Shown here piece by piece: positions 30,817-38,301 of a stretch of DNA of 64,000 nucleotides. Under the pieces are notes generated by a model that was not told where the DNA came from, searched no databases, and saw only the letters and a program-made list of their open reading frames with translations. The stretch covers positions 62,001-126,000 of the forward strand of contig NZ_CP097463.1 of assembly GCF_027247405.1 (NCBI RefSeq). The letters are read 5' to 3'. The stretch's first letter is position 1. Each line of letters starts with the position of its first letter. The translations under genes were made by a program, and so were the position numbers. The DNA comes from Jatrophihabitans cynanchi (GTDB lineage: Bacteria > Actinomycetota > Actinomycetes > Mycobacteriales > Jatrophihabitantaceae).

Positions 30817-32073
30817 GTGGGCACGTACCGACTCACCACGCTGGGGACGAACACCGAACTGCTCTCCCTGCCCCTGGACCGTCCCCTGATCGAGTGGGAC
30901 GACGACCGTCTCGTGCACGTGCCGCGCGGCATCTCGCGGCACGTGGTGCGCTTCGTCCAGCTCGGCGCGGACGTGTTCGCCGTGAAGGAGGCGACCGACC
31001 GGTTCGTGTTGCGCGAGCACCAGTTGCTGCGCGCGCTGGCCGAGGGCTCCGTCCCGGTGGTCGACGCCTTCGGCACCGTGGTCGAGCGCCGCGACGACGG
31101 CGGCGGCGAGCTGCCCGGCCTGTTGCTCACCCGGCACCTGGCGTTCTCGCAGCCCTACCGCTCGCTGTTCGGTGGTCGCGGACTGCCACAGCTCCACCTG
31201 CGGCTGCTGGACTCGCTGGCCGGGTTGTTCGTGCGGCTGCACCTGGCCGGCTTCTACTGGGGTGACTGCTCGCTGTCGAACACGCTGTTCCGGCGCGACG
31301 CCGGCGCCCTGGCCGCTTACCTCGTCGACGCCGAGACGGGCGAGCTGCACCCGAGCCTGTCGGACGGGCAGCGCGCGCACGACCTCACGATCGCGACCGA
31401 GAACATCGCCGGCGAGATGCTCGACCTGCAGGCCGGTGGGCGGCTCGACCCTTCGATCGACCCGGTCGAGTCGGCGCTGGAACTGACCCCGCGCTACGAG
31501 CGGCTGTGGGACGAGCTGACCCGCGACGAGGTGATCGGCAGGGACGAGAGCTACCGGATCGAGGGCCGGATCAAGCGGTTGAACAGCCTCGGCTTCGATG
31601 TGGCGCAGGTGGCGATCAGTACCGAGGAGGACGGCCGCCGGCTGCGCTTCGACACCCAGGTGGTCGAGCCCGGGCACCACCAGCGCCGGGTGTTCGCGCT
31701 GACCGGGCTGCGGGTTCAGGAGAACGAGGCGCGTGCCCTGCTGAGCGACCTGGCCCGGTTCCGCGCCAAGTGGGTCGAGGGCGTCGGCCACGACGTGCCC
31801 GAAGAGCTGGCCGCGCGCAGGTGGCTGGTCGAGAAGTTCGACGCCACCCTGGAGCTGGTCCCGGCCGAGCTGCGCGACAAGCTGCCGGACGCCGAGCTGT
31901 TCCACGAGATCAGCGAGCACCGCTGGTTCCTGTCCGAGTCCGTGGGGCACGACGTGGGGCGCGCCGCCGCGGTCTCCTCCTACGTCGATACGGTGCTGCG
32001 TTTCCTGCCGGACTCGCGGGTGGACCTGAGTTCGGGGCCACCGACCGAAGAGTTCGAGCCGATCTTCGACTGA
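30817..32073 (+). CDS. DUF4032 protein with lipopolysaccharide-kinase-like fold
   Basis: 418 residues of the actinobacterial DUF4032 family. The first ~170 residues carry kinase-like motifs: VFAVKEATDRFVLREH (ATP lysine), LHLAGFYWGDCSLSNTLF (catalytic-loop-like GDxSxxN) and AAYLVDAETGEL (metal site-like D). The second half (residues ~220-400) is the DUF4032 domain proper, with YRIEGRIKRLNSLGFDVAQV and VVEPGHHQRRVFALTGL. An actinobacterial family of unknown function; phosphorylation activity is plausible but unproven. The GTG start at 30817 fits the family N-terminus (VGTYRLTTLG). Divergent from the sigma factor gene; the MBL gene follows 30 bases on. Confidence 0.85.
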   Translation: MGTYRLTTLGTNTELLSLPLDRPLIEWDDDRLVHVPRGISRHVVRFVQLGADVFAVKEATDRFVLREHQLLRALAEGSVPVVDAFGTVVERRDDGGGELPGLLLTRHLAFSQPYRSLFGGRGLPQLHLRLLDSLAGLFVRLHLAGFYWGDCSLSNTLFRRDAGALAAYLVDAETGELHPSLSDGQRAHDLTIATENIAGEMLDLQAGGRLDPSIDPVESALELTPRYERLWDELTRDEVIGRDESYRIEGRIKRLNSLGFDVAQVAISTEEDGRRLRFDTQVVEPGHHQRRVFALTGLRVQENEARALLSDLARFRAKWVEGVGHDVPEELAARRWLVEKFDATLELVPAELRDKLPDAELFHEISEHRWFLSESVGHDVGRAAAVSSYVDTVLRFLPDSRVDLSSGPPTEEFEPIFD

Positions 32074-32103
32074 TCCCGCGGCCCGATCTCGTAGGCTTCG
32101 GCC

Positions 32104-32766
32104 ATGAGCGAGTACACCGGGAAGGTCACTGTAGGCGGCGAGATGGACGTGCGCCGCCTGCCCGGGCTGACGATCGCGAAGCTGGCCGTCGGCCCGATGG
32201 ACAACAACGCCTATCTGCTGCGCTGCACGCAGACCGACGAGGGGCTGCTGATCGACGCGGCCAACGAGGCCGACCGGTTGCGCGGCTTGATCGTGTTCGA
32301 CGGACCGCCGGTGTCGGCGGTGTTGACCACGCACAAGCACGCCGATCACTGGCAGGCGCTGGACGAGATCGTCGATGCCGCGGGGGCTGCGGTGTACGCG
32401 GGGGCGGAGGACGCCGACGAACTGCCGGTCGCCGTCGACGAGCGTCTGGTGCACGGCGACGTGATCACCGTCGGCGACGCGACGCTGGAGATCATCGCGC
32501 TGCGCGGCCACACCCCCGGTTCGATCGCGGTGCTGTACCGCGACCCGGAGGGCGTGCCGCACCTGTTCACCGGCGACTCGCTGTTCCCCGGCGGCGTGGG
32601 TCGGACGACCTCACCGGAGGACTTCGCGTCCTTGCTGGACGACGTGTCGGCGCGGGTCTTCGACGTGCTGCCGGACGAGACCTGGTTCTACCCCGGACAC
32701 GGCGACGACTCCACCCTCGGCGAGCAGCGCCCGCACCTGGCCGAGTGGCGCGAGCGCGGCTGGTAA
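32104..32766 (+). CDS. Metallo-beta-lactamase fold hydrolase (glyoxalase II-like)
   Basis: 220 residues. Zinc ligands are in VLTTHKHADHWQAL (the HxHxDH motif), RGHTPGSIAVLY, LFTGDSLFPGGVGR and YPGHGDDSTLGEQ; spacing is like hydroxyacylglutathione hydrolases. In mycothiol-using bacteria such enzymes may act on S-acyl-mycothiols or related thioesters. The start ATG has a modest upstream site. It follows the DUF4032 gene and is itself followed by the first of the extragenic palindromes (32781-32826). Substrate not determined. Confidence 0.9.
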   Translation: MSEYTGKVTVGGEMDVRRLPGLTIAKLAVGPMDNNAYLLRCTQTDEGLLIDAANEADRLRGLIVFDGPPVSAVLTTHKHADHWQALDEIVDAAGAAVYAGAEDADELPVAVDERLVHGDVITVGDATLEIIALRGHTPGSIAVLYRDPEGVPHLFTGDSLFPGGVGRTTSPEDFASLLDDVSARVFDVLPDETWFYPGHGDDSTLGEQRPHLAEWRERGW

Positions 32767-32780
32767 CCGCATTCGTCCGG

Positions 32781-32826
32781 TTCGTCATGCGATCGCGGGG
32801 GTGGGGCACCACGATCGCATGACGAA
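32781..32826. repeat. Extragenic palindrome 1 of the GTC[AC]TGCGATCG family
   Basis: Perfect 15-bp inverted repeat TTCGTCATGCGATCG (32781-32795) and its complement (32812-32826) with a 16-base loop. It sits 15 bases beyond the MBL gene. Two other intergenic palindromes in this window (41641-41688 and 53903-53946) share the same core, so it belongs to a repeated family. No U-run follows. It could serve as terminator, mRNA 3' stabiliser or a protein-binding element. Confidence 0.85.
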
Positions 32827-32885
32827 GCGCGCCCGCTCGGGCCAGCCTGCCCGGGACGGCGCGCCGCCGCCGCTATCGTCTGCGC

Positions 32886-33938
32886 GTGATCAGCGGGCAC
32901 CGGCACCGGACAGCGGCGAGAACCGCCGCCATCACAGCCGCGATCGCCGTGCTCGGCATCGCCACCGGGTGCACCCAGGGCGCCGTCACCGCGACGCATC
33001 CGGCCACGCCGACCCCGTCCCCGCGCCCGAGCACGACGCAGACCACGCCGCCACGTCCACCGACCCGCGCGCCGTCCGTGCTGGCCCGGCTCACCGACGC
33101 CGACCAAGCCCGCCCCGCGGACCTGCTCGCCCCGCCTGAGGCGAACAGCCCGCAACTGCCGCAGGGCGGCCGCACGATCCTGGGCTCGTACCGGGTCGTC
33201 GCGTACTACGGCGGCCCGGGCGGACCCGCCCTCGGCGCTCTCGGCAACGCCCCGCCCGAGCAGATGGCGAAGGTGATCGCGGCGCGTGCCCGGCAGTTCG
33301 CCGGCTACGGGTTGCCCGTCCAGCCCGCGATGGAACTGATCGCCAGCGTCGCGCAGGCCGGCCCCGGCCCGGACCACCTGTACTCCAAGACGATCTCGCC
33401 GGCCGTCGTGCAGAAGTACCTCGATGTCGCGCACCGGCACCACCTGCTGCTGATCCTGGACTTCCAGCCGGGACGCGGCGAGTTCCTGCCGCAGGTGCAG
33501 CGCTTCGCCGAGTTCCTGACCGATCCCAGCGTGTCCGTCGCGCTGGACCCGGAGTGGAAGATGGCCCCGGGGCAAGTGCCGGGCACGGTGATCGGCTCGT
33601 CCCGCGCGAGCAGCATCAACCGGGTCGGCGACTACCTGGCCGGCATCGTCCGCCAGCACGAGCTGCCGGACAAGCTGCTGATGGTGCACCAGTTCACCCT
33701 CGGGATGCTGCCCGACCGCGCGAAGCTGCGGCACTACCGGGGCATCGAGCTGGTGCTGCACGCCGACGGGTTCGGCAGCCGGGCGGCGAAGATCGGCACC
33801 TACCGGCAGCTGGCGTTCCCGGGACGGCCGGACGGCGCCGGCTTCAAGCTGTTCCTGACCCAGGACACCGGTGGTCTGATGAGCCCCGCGCAGGTGATGG
33901 CGCTGCGCCCGCAGCCGGACGTCGTCACGTTCCAGTAG
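32886..33938 (+). CDS. Probable lipoprotein with TIM-barrel-like domain, function unknown
   Basis: 350 residues. A hydrophobic N-terminal segment (TAAITAAIAVLGIATGC) ends in a lipobox-like cysteine near residue 29, followed by a Pro/Thr-rich linker (THPATPTPSPRPSTTQTT) to about residue 60. The remaining ~280 residues look like a beta/alpha barrel: RVVAYYGGPGGPALGALGN, LLLILDFQPGRGEFLPQ, VSVALDPEWKM and FKLFLTQDTGG. Acidic residues in LDPEWK resemble glycoside hydrolase active sites, but I recognise no family with certainty. GTG start. Probably an exported, membrane-anchored protein. Stands alone between the MBL gene and the convergent DUF2237 gene. Confidence 0.72.
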   Translation: MISGHRHRTAARTAAITAAIAVLGIATGCTQGAVTATHPATPTPSPRPSTTQTTPPRPPTRAPSVLARLTDADQARPADLLAPPEANSPQLPQGGRTILGSYRVVAYYGGPGGPALGALGNAPPEQMAKVIAARARQFAGYGLPVQPAMELIASVAQAGPGPDHLYSKTISPAVVQKYLDVAHRHHLLLILDFQPGRGEFLPQVQRFAEFLTDPSVSVALDPEWKMAPGQVPGTVIGSSRASSINRVGDYLAGIVRQHELPDKLLMVHQFTLGMLPDRAKLRHYRGIELVLHADGFGSRAAKIGTYRQLAFPGRPDGAGFKLFLTQDTGGLMSPAQVMALRPQPDVVTFQ

Positions 33939-33950
33939 GGGTGCGGCGGC

Positions 33951-34343
33951 TCAGGTCAGCGAGCCCGGATCGGCCGGGACGTCGACCGCGTGCTCGCGCA
34001 GCGCCTCCAGCGGCACGACCGCCAGCGCCGCCTCGTGCGTCGAGGCGAGCACCACCGGCGCCGCGACACCGTCGTGGTAGGCCTGCAGCCACCGCGCGGC
34101 GACCACGCACCAGCGATCCCCCGGCCGCAGACCGGGGAAGCCGTACTGCGGCAGCGGCGTGCTCAGGTCGTTGCCGACCTGCTGCTGGTGCGCCAGGAAC
34201 TCGCGGGTCACCACCGCACACACCGTGTGGCTGCCCAGGTCGTCCGGACCGGTCGTGCAGCTGCCGTCGCGGTAGAAGCCGGTCACCGGGTCGCGCCCGC
34301 ACGCCTGCAACGGGCCACCCAGGACGTTCCGCGCTCCGGCCAT
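33951..34343 (-). CDS. DUF2237 family protein
   Basis: 130-residue member of the widespread DUF2237 family, function unknown. Conserved features are ARNVLGGPLQACGRDPVTGFYRDG, CTTGPDDLGSHTVCAVVT, GNDLSTPLPQYGFPGL and GDRWCVVAARW; the four conserved cysteines suggest a small metal-binding or redox fold. Length is normal. It reads on the minus strand, convergent with the lipoprotein and divergent from the PH-domain operon. No evidence on the role in the neighbourhood. Confidence 0.88.
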   Translation of the reverse strand: MAGARNVLGGPLQACGRDPVTGFYRDGSCTTGPDDLGSHTVCAVVTREFLAHQQQVGNDLSTPLPQYGFPGLRPGDRWCVVAARWLQAYHDGVAAPVVLASTHEAALAVVPLEALREHAVDVPADPGSLT

Positions 34344-34438
34344 GTGCCCGATCCTCGCACCCCGCTGACATCTGTCACCGCACGCCGGTGCCGTCGCGTC
34401 GCTGCCGTGCCCCGAGCCGGACGGGCAGGATGGACTGC

Positions 34439-34930
34439 GTGACCGAGCTCCGCCTGCGCGCGCCGACCCACCTGGTCAGCCCGCGGGCGATCGCGTACTG
34501 GACCGTTCGTGCCGTCCTGTGCTGGCTGGTGATCGGTGCCGTCGAGATCGTCGTCTGGCTCGGCCGCCAGCACCCGAGCGGGCTGCACCTGACCCTCCTG
34601 ATGATCACGGTGCTGCTCGCCGCGGCGCACGTGGTCGTCATGCCGCAGTGGCGCTACCGGGTGCACCGGTGGGAGGTGGGCGACACCGCGGTGTACACGC
34701 AGGCCGGTTGGTTCACCCAGGAGCGCCGGATCGCCCCCGTCGCGCGGATCCAGACCGTCGACACGCACCGTGGCCCGCTCGAGCAGCTCTTCGGGCTGTC
34801 CAACGTCACGGTCACCACCGCCTCGGCCGCCGGCCCGTTGAAGATCCACGGCCTGGAGCGCGGCGTCGCCGAACTGCTGGTCGAGGATCTCACCGTGCGC
34901 ACCCAGGCCGCCGGAGGCGACGGGACGTGA
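34439..34930 (+). CDS. Bacterial PH-domain membrane protein (YdbS-like)
   Basis: About 163 residues. Two N-terminal membrane helices (AVLCWLVIGAVEIVVWLG and HLTLLMITVLLAAAHVVVM, residues ~25-65) are followed by a bacterial pleckstrin-homology (bPH2) domain (YRVHRWEVGDTAVYTQAGWFTQERRIAPVARIQTVD). This is the YdbS type, always paired with a larger YdbT-type protein. GTG 34439 is chosen because GCAGGA is eight bases upstream; ATG 34430 is too close to that site. Stop overlaps the next gene by four bases. Confidence 0.85.
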   Translation: MTELRLRAPTHLVSPRAIAYWTVRAVLCWLVIGAVEIVVWLGRQHPSGLHLTLLMITVLLAAAHVVVMPQWRYRVHRWEVGDTAVYTQAGWFTQERRIAPVARIQTVDTHRGPLEQLFGLSNVTVTTASAAGPLKIHGLERGVAELLVEDLTVRTQAAGGDGT

Positions 34931-36453
34931 GCCTGACCCAGCTCACCGCCGCGCCGCCGACGCCGCCGGCGCCGCAGTGGCGGCGGCTGAGCCCGCGCAT
35001 GCTGCTGGTGCACCCGGTGATCGAGGTGGGCAAGGCATTGCCCGCGATCCTCGGGGCGTTCCTCGCCGGGCACAGCAGCGGGCACGACGGCAGCGGCTCG
35101 CGCTGGAGCCTGGCGATCGCCGGAGTCGTCGCCGCCCTTTCGCTGCTGCGCTGGGTGACCACCCGGTACCGGATCACGCCGCAGCAGATCCAGCTGCGGC
35201 ACGGGCTGCTGCGCCGCCGCACGCTGGCCGCGCCGGTCAGCCGGGTGCGCACCGTCGATGTCACCTCGCATCTGCTGCACCGGGCACTCGGCCTGGCCCG
35301 CGTGGTGATCGGCACCGGCACGTCCGACCGCAAGGGGCGCGACCGGCTGGTGCTCGACGGCCTCACCGCGGCCACCGCCGCCGGCCTGCGCGCCGAGCTG
35401 CTGCACCGCGCACCAGCCGTCGCCCCGGGCGCGACCGTCCAACCGATGCAGCCGGAGATGCAGCTCGCTGTGCTCGACCGGCGCTGGCTGCGGTACGCCC
35501 CGTTCACCCTCACCGGGGCGGTCACCGGGCTGGCGCTGCTCGGGGTGGGGTGGCGGGTCGTCACCGAGGGGCACGTCGACGTGAACCGGCTCGGTCCCTA
35601 CCGCGCCGCGGCCGACCGGCTCGGGCACTGGTCGCTGGGCGTGGACATCGCGGTCGTCACGCTCGCCGTCGTCCTGTTCGTCGCGGTCGCCTCCACGCTC
35701 GGCTACCTGCTGTCGTTCTGGAACTTCCGGCTCACCCGGCACGCCGGCGGCACGCTGCACGTGAGCCGCGGCTTGCTGACCTCGCGCGCGACCAGCATCG
35801 AGCGGCGCCGCCTGCTCGGTGCCGAGCTGTCCGAGCCGCTGCTGCTGCGGGCGGCCGGTGGTGCCCGCTGCCTGGCGATCGCGACCGGGCTGCGGGTGGG
35901 CCGCGGCGCCGAGCGGGGCGGCGAGATCCTGCTGCCGCCGGCGCCGCGCGCCGAGGCGACGCGGGTCGCCGGGGCGGTACTCGGCACCGCCGGCCCGTTC
36001 GTCGCCGCCCTACCGAAACATCCGGCCGCGGCACGGCGGCGCCGGGTGGCCCGCGCGGTCGGCGCCCTGCTGCTGGCCGCGGCGATCTCGGGGCTGGTCG
36101 CGTGGGCGGCCGGCTGGTCGGCCTGGCTGTTGCTGGTGCCCGCGGTGCTGCTCGGCCCGGCCGTCGCGCTCGGCCTCGACCGCTACAGCTCGCTCGGGCA
36201 CGCCCTGGTGGCCGGTCACCTCGTCACCCGCTTCGGTTCGCTGGTGCGCCGACGCAGCGCGCTCGCGGTGGACGGGATCATCGGTTGGAACCTGCGTTCC
36301 AGCTGGTTCCAGCGCCGGCTCGGGCTGGCGACGCTCACCGCCACGACGGCCGCCGGCAGGCAGCGGTACCCGGTGCAGGACGTCGGCGCGCAGGAGGCCG
36401 TCCGGTTCGCCGCCGAGTGCGTCCCCGGCCTGCTGACACAATTCCTCGCGTGA
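34927..36453 (+). CDS. Multi-PH-domain membrane protein (YdbT-like)
   Basis: About 508 residues, containing several bacterial PH (bPH2) domains with paired membrane helices between them. The first PH unit is around residues 70-160 (TTRYRITPQQIQLRHGLLRRRTLAAPVSRVRTVD), a second around 250-340 (WNFRLTRHAGGTLHVSRGLLTSR), and a third around 415-500 (GHLVTRFGSLVRRRSALAVDGIIG). Helices include VAVASTLGYLLSF and AVGALLLAAAISGLVAWAAG. YdbS/YdbT pairs are membrane proteins of unknown function, linked in some bacteria to resistance against membrane-active compounds. Start GTG overlaps the preceding stop (GTGA), and its own stop overlaps the ROK kinase gene. Confidence 0.85.
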   Translation: MSLTQLTAAPPTPPAPQWRRLSPRMLLVHPVIEVGKALPAILGAFLAGHSSGHDGSGSRWSLAIAGVVAALSLLRWVTTRYRITPQQIQLRHGLLRRRTLAAPVSRVRTVDVTSHLLHRALGLARVVIGTGTSDRKGRDRLVLDGLTAATAAGLRAELLHRAPAVAPGATVQPMQPEMQLAVLDRRWLRYAPFTLTGAVTGLALLGVGWRVVTEGHVDVNRLGPYRAAADRLGHWSLGVDIAVVTLAVVLFVAVASTLGYLLSFWNFRLTRHAGGTLHVSRGLLTSRATSIERRRLLGAELSEPLLLRAAGGARCLAIATGLRVGRGAERGGEILLPPAPRAEATRVAGAVLGTAGPFVAALPKHPAAARRRRVARAVGALLLAAAISGLVAWAAGWSAWLLLVPAVLLGPAVALGLDRYSSLGHALVAGHLVTRFGSLVRRRSALAVDGIIGWNLRSSWFQRRLGLATLTATTAAGRQRYPVQDVGAQEAVRFAAECVPGLLTQFLA

Positions 36454-37343
36454 GCGCCGATCCGATCCCCGTGCTGGAGGTCGGCGGCACCCATGTCACC
36501 GCCGCGCTGCTCGGCCCGCGGGACTGGAGCTACCTCGTGCCGCCGCACCGCACCGACCTGGACGGGCACGGCACAGCCGCCGAGATCCTGGGCGCCTTCG
36601 CCGCTGCCGCGCGCACGCTGGACGCCGCGGCCGGGGCGAGCTGGGGCGTCGCGATGCCCGACCCGTTCGACTACGAGCACGGCATCGGTCGGTTCCACGG
36701 CGTCGCCAAGTTCGAGGCCCTGGACGGCGTCGACGTGCGGGCCGCACTGCGCGAGTCGCTGCCGGCGCCGCGCGGTATCGCCTTCGTCAACGACGCCGAC
36801 GCGTTCGCGCTCGGCGAGGCGGCGCAGGGGGCAGCGTCCGGGCGGCGCCGGGTCGCCGGGCTCACCCTCGGCACGGGCGTCGGCAGCGGCTGGGTGGTCG
36901 ACGGCCAGGTGGTCTCGGACGGACCCGGCATCCCACCCGGCGGCCGCATCCACCAGCTCGACGCCCTCGGCCGGCCGCTCGAGGACGTCATGTCCCGGCG
37001 GGCGATCCGCCGCGCCTACCGCGACGCCGGTGGCGACGACCTGGACGTGCGCGAGATCGCGGACCGCGCGCGGCGCGGCGAGGCCGCAGCCATCGAGGTG
37101 CTGCGGCACGCCCTGTGCGCGCTGGGGAAGGTGGTCGGCGGGTGCGTGCTCGGCTTCGGTGCGGACGTGCTGGTCGTCGGCGGTTCGATGGCCGGGTCGT
37201 GGCAGCTGTTCGAGCCGTGGTTCCGGGCGGGCGCCGGCGAGTTGCCCGCCGAGATCGTGGTCAGTGCCGACAGCGAGCGGGCCGGCCTCGTCGGCGCCGC
37301 GCTGGCCGCCCTGGCTGCCCTGGCCGAGTCATCGCCTAGCTGA
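36450..37343 (+). CDS. ROK-family sugar kinase-like protein lacking the zinc motif
   Basis: About 297 residues with an ASKHA/ROK fold. Visible: phosphate-1 loop VLEVGGTHVTAALL (the usual DxGGT aspartate is Glu), FVNDADAFALGEA (catalytic Asp region ND.D), and GLTLGTGVGSGWVVDG (phosphate-2). The family's zinc-binding CxCGxxGC segment after PPGGRIH is absent; the stretch reads QLDALGRPLEDVMS. That suggests either a divergent sugar kinase or a protein that has lost kinase function. The GTG overlaps the YdbT stop by four bases, so it is coupled to the PH-domain pair, an unexpected association. Its stop lies in a 12-bp tandem repeat. Confidence 0.82.
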   Translation: MSADPIPVLEVGGTHVTAALLGPRDWSYLVPPHRTDLDGHGTAAEILGAFAAAARTLDAAAGASWGVAMPDPFDYEHGIGRFHGVAKFEALDGVDVRAALRESLPAPRGIAFVNDADAFALGEAAQGAASGRRRVAGLTLGTGVGSGWVVDGQVVSDGPGIPPGGRIHQLDALGRPLEDVMSRRAIRRAYRDAGGDDLDVREIADRARRGEAAAIEVLRHALCALGKVVGGCVLGFGADVLVVGGSMAGSWQLFEPWFRAGAGELPAEIVVSADSERAGLVGAALAALAALAESSPS

Positions 37344-37383
37344 TGTTCTAGCTGATGTCCTAGCTGATGTCCTAGCTGACGCC
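37336..37383. repeat. Four tandem 12-bp repeats holding stop codons of two convergent genes
   Basis: Four copies of a 12-bp unit of the form CTAGCTGATGTC (37336-37347, 37348-37359, 37360-37371, 37372-37383); the outer copies differ by one or two bases. The TGA of the ROK gene is in the first copy and the TAG of the L,D-transpeptidase gene, on the other strand, in the fourth. Because 12 is a multiple of three, every copy gives an in-frame stop on both strands. Confidence 0.9.
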
Positions 37384-38289
37384 GATGAGGATGCGCGGGT
37401 GCGCGGCGGGCCTGAGCCAGCGCAGGATCCGCACCAGCTGGTCCTGCGGGATCGAGACGCAGCCCGCGGTAGGTTCACCGACCGAGACGTGCAGGAAGAA
37501 GGCGCTGCCCGCACCCAGCTTGACGCCGCCGGGCGCGTTCGCCGTGTTGTAGTCGATCACGATCGCGTAGTCGTAGTACGGCGTCTCGTAGCGCAGGTGC
37601 TCGTTGGGATCGCCCTGGGTGAAGGCGCAGTTCGACGCGCAGCGCTGGTGGGTGTTGTACAGGGCCGCGCCGCGCCCGCTCGTCTGGCTGATCCACCAGT
37701 CGGCCGGCGTCGTCCGGAAGTACGGCAGGTCAGTGCCGGGATCGGTGTTCGCGCCGAAGGCCTGGGTGAGCGTGAAGCTGCCCATCGGGGTCGCCGACAG
37801 CCCCTCGCGCGTCTGCGTCGACATGCCGCTCGAGCCGACGAAGGCGGGCACCGGCGGCCCGACCCTGCGCCACGCCGAACCGGACTTGGACCAGGCCTGC
37901 AGCGTGGCGGTGGTGCTGCCTGTCGACGGCGCGGTCACGGTGACCACCTGGGTCGCGGAGCCGGTGCGGTAGCCGAGCGGAAGGCCTCCGCCGGAGCGCG
38001 AGGACGGGGTCGCCGACCGCGACGGCACCGCCGGGGTGTGCTGTTCGTGACCGCCAGGCGTCGTGCTGTGCGTCGTGCTGGGCGCCGTGATGAGCGCCGT
38101 GCTGCTCGGCGCGGGCGGCGTCGTGCTCGGCAGGGACGACGCCGGCGGGGACGACGTCACGGGGGTGGAGCCTGCGGACGATGCGCCGGGCGGGGTGCTC
38201 GTGCGCTGCGTGCCCGGCGACGTGCTGCACGCTGCGAGGGTCAGCGCCGCCAGGACGAACGCGGCGAGGCGGGACGAATCAGCGGGCAC
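37372..38289 (-). CDS. L,D-transpeptidase family lipoprotein (first of a tandem pair)
   Basis: 305 residues. A lipoprotein signal (AAFVLAALTLAAC, cysteine near 21) leads to a long Ser/Thr/Pro-rich linker to about residue 100, then a YkuD-like catalytic domain with SFTLTQAFGANTDPGTDLPY, a cysteine-containing ALYNTHQRCASNCAF, and the active-site HVSVGEPTAGCVSI (His and Cys of the HxxxGxxxxGCxx motif). These enzymes cross-link peptidoglycan or act on envelope peptides outside the membrane. GTG start. Its neighbour 12 bases upstream is a clear paralogue, so the two arose by duplication. Confidence 0.87.
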   Translation of the reverse strand: MPADSSRLAAFVLAALTLAACSTSPGTQRTSTPPGASSAGSTPVTSSPPASSLPSTTPPAPSSTALITAPSTTHSTTPGGHEQHTPAVPSRSATPSSRSGGGLPLGYRTGSATQVVTVTAPSTGSTTATLQAWSKSGSAWRRVGPPVPAFVGSSGMSTQTREGLSATPMGSFTLTQAFGANTDPGTDLPYFRTTPADWWISQTSGRGAALYNTHQRCASNCAFTQGDPNEHLRYETPYYDYAIVIDYNTANAPGGVKLGAGSAFFLHVSVGEPTAGCVSIPQDQLVRILRWLRPAAHPRILIGVS

Positions 38290-38301
38290 CAGTCCAGGGT
38301 G

